Source: Bryobacterales bacterium
GTDB taxonomy: Bacteria > Acidobacteriota > Terriglobia > Bryobacterales > Bryobacteraceae
Assembly (NCBI GenBank): GCA_016880505.1
Contig: JAEHDI010000511.1
Coordinates: 1-7,007, forward strand
Length of the DNA stretch: 7,007 nucleotides
Direction of reading: 5' to 3'
Below the pieces are notes generated by a model, which saw nothing but the letters and a program-made list of their open reading frames with translations, did not search any database and had not been told where the DNA came from. Made by a program: the position numbers and the translations under genes. This document shows, piece after piece, positions 5,644 through 7,007 of this stretch (the stretch's first letter is position 1; the number at the start of each line of letters is the position of its first letter).

Positions 5644-5676
5644 CCGGTTTCAGAGTGAATTCCGCTCTGGGGCCGG
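5644..5676 (+). terminator. 14-bp hairpin after the sigma54 activator gene
   Basis: CCGGTTTCAGAGTG (5644-5657) and CGCTCTGGGGCCGG (5663-5676) pair along all 14 positions around an AATTC loop, starting 13 bases after the stop codon. Four of the pairs (three T against G, plus T5656 with G5664) are wobbles that work only in rightward RNA, so the structure fits a terminator of the activator transcript and not of leftward RNA. The following sequence (CCCTTCGTCTT) is only mildly T-rich. Confidence 0.6.
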
Positions 5677-5689
5677 CCCTTCGTCTTAC

Positions 5690-5733
5690 CCTCACGCGGA
5701 TGAGGCTCAGTCCACGGCGCGGATCGCCCTCAT
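5690..5733 (+). other. Overlapping alternative hairpins after the terminator
   Basis: CCTCA (5690-5694) pairs with TGAGG (5701-5705) over a 6-base loop. The same TGAGG, with the A before it (ATGAGG, 5700-5705), can instead pair with CCTCAT (5728-5733). The two folds exclude each other. This could be an attenuator-like switch or a coincidence of short arms. Confidence 0.22.
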
Positions 5734-5932
5734 ACGCTTTGTCCGGTCCGGGCACCGCGTAACGCTCCAGGTATGATGCTCTCATATATAGACCGAAAGC
5801 GGCTTCACGCTGTGCTGTCAGGCAGAAACTACACATTTTGTGTGGTAATTACATTCGGATCAGTCGTTTAAGTACCGTCAATATTTCTGCTACTTCGTTA
5901 TTCACCAACAAGTTACAGAGCTGCTCGTCGTG

Positions 5933-5949
5933 TGGACCGGCACGTGCCA
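5933..5949 (+). promoter_or_regulatory. Candidate sigma54 promoter overlapping a 10-bp palindrome
   Basis: TGGACCG, four bases (GCAC), then GTGCC matches the sigma54 pattern at the invariant GG and GC with correct 10-base spacing; 5 of 7 in the -24 half fit TGGCACG and TGC of TTGC fits in the -12 half. It would start transcription near 5959, about 134 bases before the lyase-like ATG. It overlaps a perfect palindrome, GGCACGTGCC (5939-5948), which may itself be a regulator site. The nearby sigma54 activator gene is supporting context only. Confidence 0.3.
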
Positions 5950-5979
5950 AGTTTGTCGCCTCGCGTAATCAAGGGCGGA

Positions 5980-5998
5980 ATGGTCAGTCATCGACCAT
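5980..5998. promoter_or_regulatory. Inverted repeat upstream of the lyase-like gene
   Basis: ATGGTC (5980-5985) and GACCAT (5993-5998) are perfect 6-base arms with a 7-base spacer, about 95 bases before the start codon. The spacing suits a dimeric repressor or activator. A perfect TTGACA lies downstream at 6026-6031, but no -10-like sequence is placed after it. Confidence 0.3.
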
Positions 5999-6092
5999 CT
6001 CCGAGTCATTTCTTCGCCCACGAGGTTGACACCCGGCGGCGATCGAGCAGACGCCTGTGTCCCGAGTCAGACCCGAGAGAAGGAGTTTGATC

Positions 6093-7007
6093 ATGACGAA
6101 GTCTGGAATTCCACGTTTGTTTCTGTGTTCCATCCTCCTGTGCATCGTGATGGCGCACGCCCAGTCGATCGATTCAGCGGTGAAGGCATTCCCTGAAGCG
6201 GAGGGTTTTGGTGCGGTCGCCGTCGGCGGCCGCGGCGGGCAGGTCATCGAAGTGACCAATCTCAACGACTCCGGCCTAGGTAGCCTGCGCGCTTGTGTCG
6301 AGGCAAGTGGTTCCCGTACCTGCGTCTTCCGCATTGGTGGGAATATCTTGCTGAGATCGAAACTCGCGGTCCGGAATCCCTACATTACGATCGCGGGGCA
6401 AACGGCGCCTGGCGGCGGAATCACTCTGCGGACGGATCCGGTCAATTCCAGCGGTCTGGTCGAGATTCGCGACACGGCTTACGACGTTGTCATCCGCAAT
6501 ATTCGGATTCGACCGGGCCCGGGTTCCGGGGCGGGGGACGATCTCGACGCCGTCACGATCATGGGTTCGCGAGTGATTCTAGACCACGTCTCGGCGAGTT
6601 GGGGAGTCGATGAGAATGTCAACTCCTGGTACAGCACCGCGCACGATATCACCGTTCAGTGGAGTATTGTCTCCGAAGGATTGAACAACAGCACCCACAC
6701 GGAGGGCCCTCACAGCAAGGGCATGCTCCTGGGTAGTCAGGACGCTCACAGTATCACGGCACACCACAACCTTTTCGCTCACAACGATGAGCGGCATCCA
6801 CAAGTAAAAACCCGTACCGGGGGAGTGGTCGATGTGGTGAACAACGTCGTATATAACTGGGGACAGAAAGCCGCCTATACTGACGATTCCTACGGAGTTC
6901 CCCCGGTGAATTTCGTAGGAAATTACTACAAACCCGGCGCCAATAGCTCGCTCGGGATGTATGAGATTCATTACCGGAACGCAGCCGACAGGGGGACCGA
7001 ATTGTAC
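6093..7007 (+). CDS. Secreted pectate-lyase-like (PL1-type) beta-helix protein, C-terminus outside window
   Basis: An ATG at 6093, with AGGAG 7 bases upstream, opens 305 codons with no stop to the window edge. Residues 1-23 are a signal peptide (basic start, hydrophobic LFLCSILLCIVMAHA, probable cleavage AHA-Q). The mature protein begins FPEAEGFGAVAVGGRGG, then VTNLNDSGLGSLRACVEA and ITIAGQTAPGGGITL, a pattern well known in bacterial pectate-lyase-like proteins of the PL1 type. The active-site region shows ILDHVSASWGVDEN (162-175), WSIVSEGL, HSKGMLLGS, and HHNLFAHNDERHPQVKTRTG (224-243), where R234 is the likely catalytic arginine and D164/D173 are likely calcium ligands by analogy. It should be a right-handed parallel beta-helix acting outside the cytoplasm on a uronate polymer. 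True pectin use or processing of the local EPS are both possible. A C-terminal sorting signal, if any, is outside the window. Confidence 0.88.
   Translation, partial: MTKSGIPRLFLCSILLCIVMAHAQSIDSAVKAFPEAEGFGAVAVGGRGGQVIEVTNLNDSGLGSLRACVEASGSRTCVFRIGGNILLRSKLAVRNPYITIAGQTAPGGGITLRTDPVNSSGLVEIRDTAYDVVIRNIRIRPGPGSGAGDDLDAVTIMGSRVILDHVSASWGVDENVNSWYSTAHDITVQWSIVSEGLNNSTHTEGPHSKGMLLGSQDAHSITAHHNLFAHNDERHPQVKTRTGGVVDVVNNVVYNWGQKAAYTDDSYGVPPVNFVGNYYKPGANSSLGMYEIHYRNAADRGTELY

Larger units (their letters stand above)
5632..6092. other. Non-coding region between activator and lyase-like genes
   Basis: This 461-base gap has no convincing gene; the short open frames have no domain or ribosome site. It begins with the activator terminator, then holds nested inverted repeats around 5690-5733, an AT-richer zone at about 5760-5930 with small palindromes (ACACA/TGTGT at 5831-5843, GTAATTAC at 5845-5852), a GG-N10-GC motif at 5934-5947 and an inverted repeat at 5980-5998. 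Its size suggests a long promoter and leader for the lyase-like gene. Confidence 0.7.

Noticed and set aside
5318..5836. 172-residue leftward open frame partly in the gap after the activator
   Set aside because: More than half is antisense to the activator, it has no recognisable domain, and it runs through the terminator hairpin.
5838..6029. 63-residue rightward open frame in the gap before the lyase-like gene
   Set aside because: No ribosome site, unusual composition and no domain; it overlaps promoter-like and palindromic sequences.
6026..6031. Perfect TTGACA as the -35 box of the lyase-like gene
   Set aside because: No -10-like hexamer is found 15-19 bases downstream; the sequence there is GC-rich.

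Overview
This window looks like the regulatory head of an exopolysaccharide (EPS) or capsule export locus from a GC-rich, diderm (Gram-negative type) bacterium. An outer-membrane polysaccharide export (OPX) protein and a Wzz/GumC-type co-polymerase imply two membranes. A specialised NusG paralogue, a ribbon-helix-helix protein and a sigma54 activator beside them, plus the general protein style, make Acidobacteriota (Solibacter/Bryobacter type) my best guess. That placement is inference and has not been tested by alignment.

Layout. A leftward operon runs from about 3520 to the left edge: a LoaP/RfaH/UpxY-type NusG paralogue (2885-3520), a small ribbon-helix-helix (RHH) protein (2424-2828), an OPX/GumB-like export protein (1562-2317), and a GumC/Wzz-like co-polymerase (1-1518) that runs off the window. 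All have plausible ribosome-binding sites and are separated by short gaps (56, 106 and 43 bases). Two of the gaps hold clear inverted repeats that would fold in the operon mRNA. Divergently, to the right of a roughly 460-base control region, lies a sigma54-dependent activator (3985-5631) whose receiver domain has lost most phosphorylation-pocket residues. It ends in a 14-bp hairpin. After a second roughly 460-base non-coding region comes a secreted pectate-lyase-like (PL1-type) beta-helix protein (6093 to the right edge, incomplete).

How the parts may work together (inference). The activator could turn on sigma54 promoters at the loaP operon and perhaps at the lyase gene. The NusG paralogue would then keep RNA polymerase processive through a long EPS operon, possibly loading at leader hairpins. 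The RHH protein would give feedback. OPX and the co-polymerase build the export channel and set chain length, and the lyase-like protein may trim or remodel the polymer. The control region between loaP and the activator holds the most striking DNA signal, a nearly perfect two-armed inverted repeat (3634-3660) about 100 bases upstream of GG-N10-GC sequences, the usual geometry for a sigma54 activator site.

No tRNA, rRNA, CRISPR array, insertion sequence or obvious pseudogene was seen.
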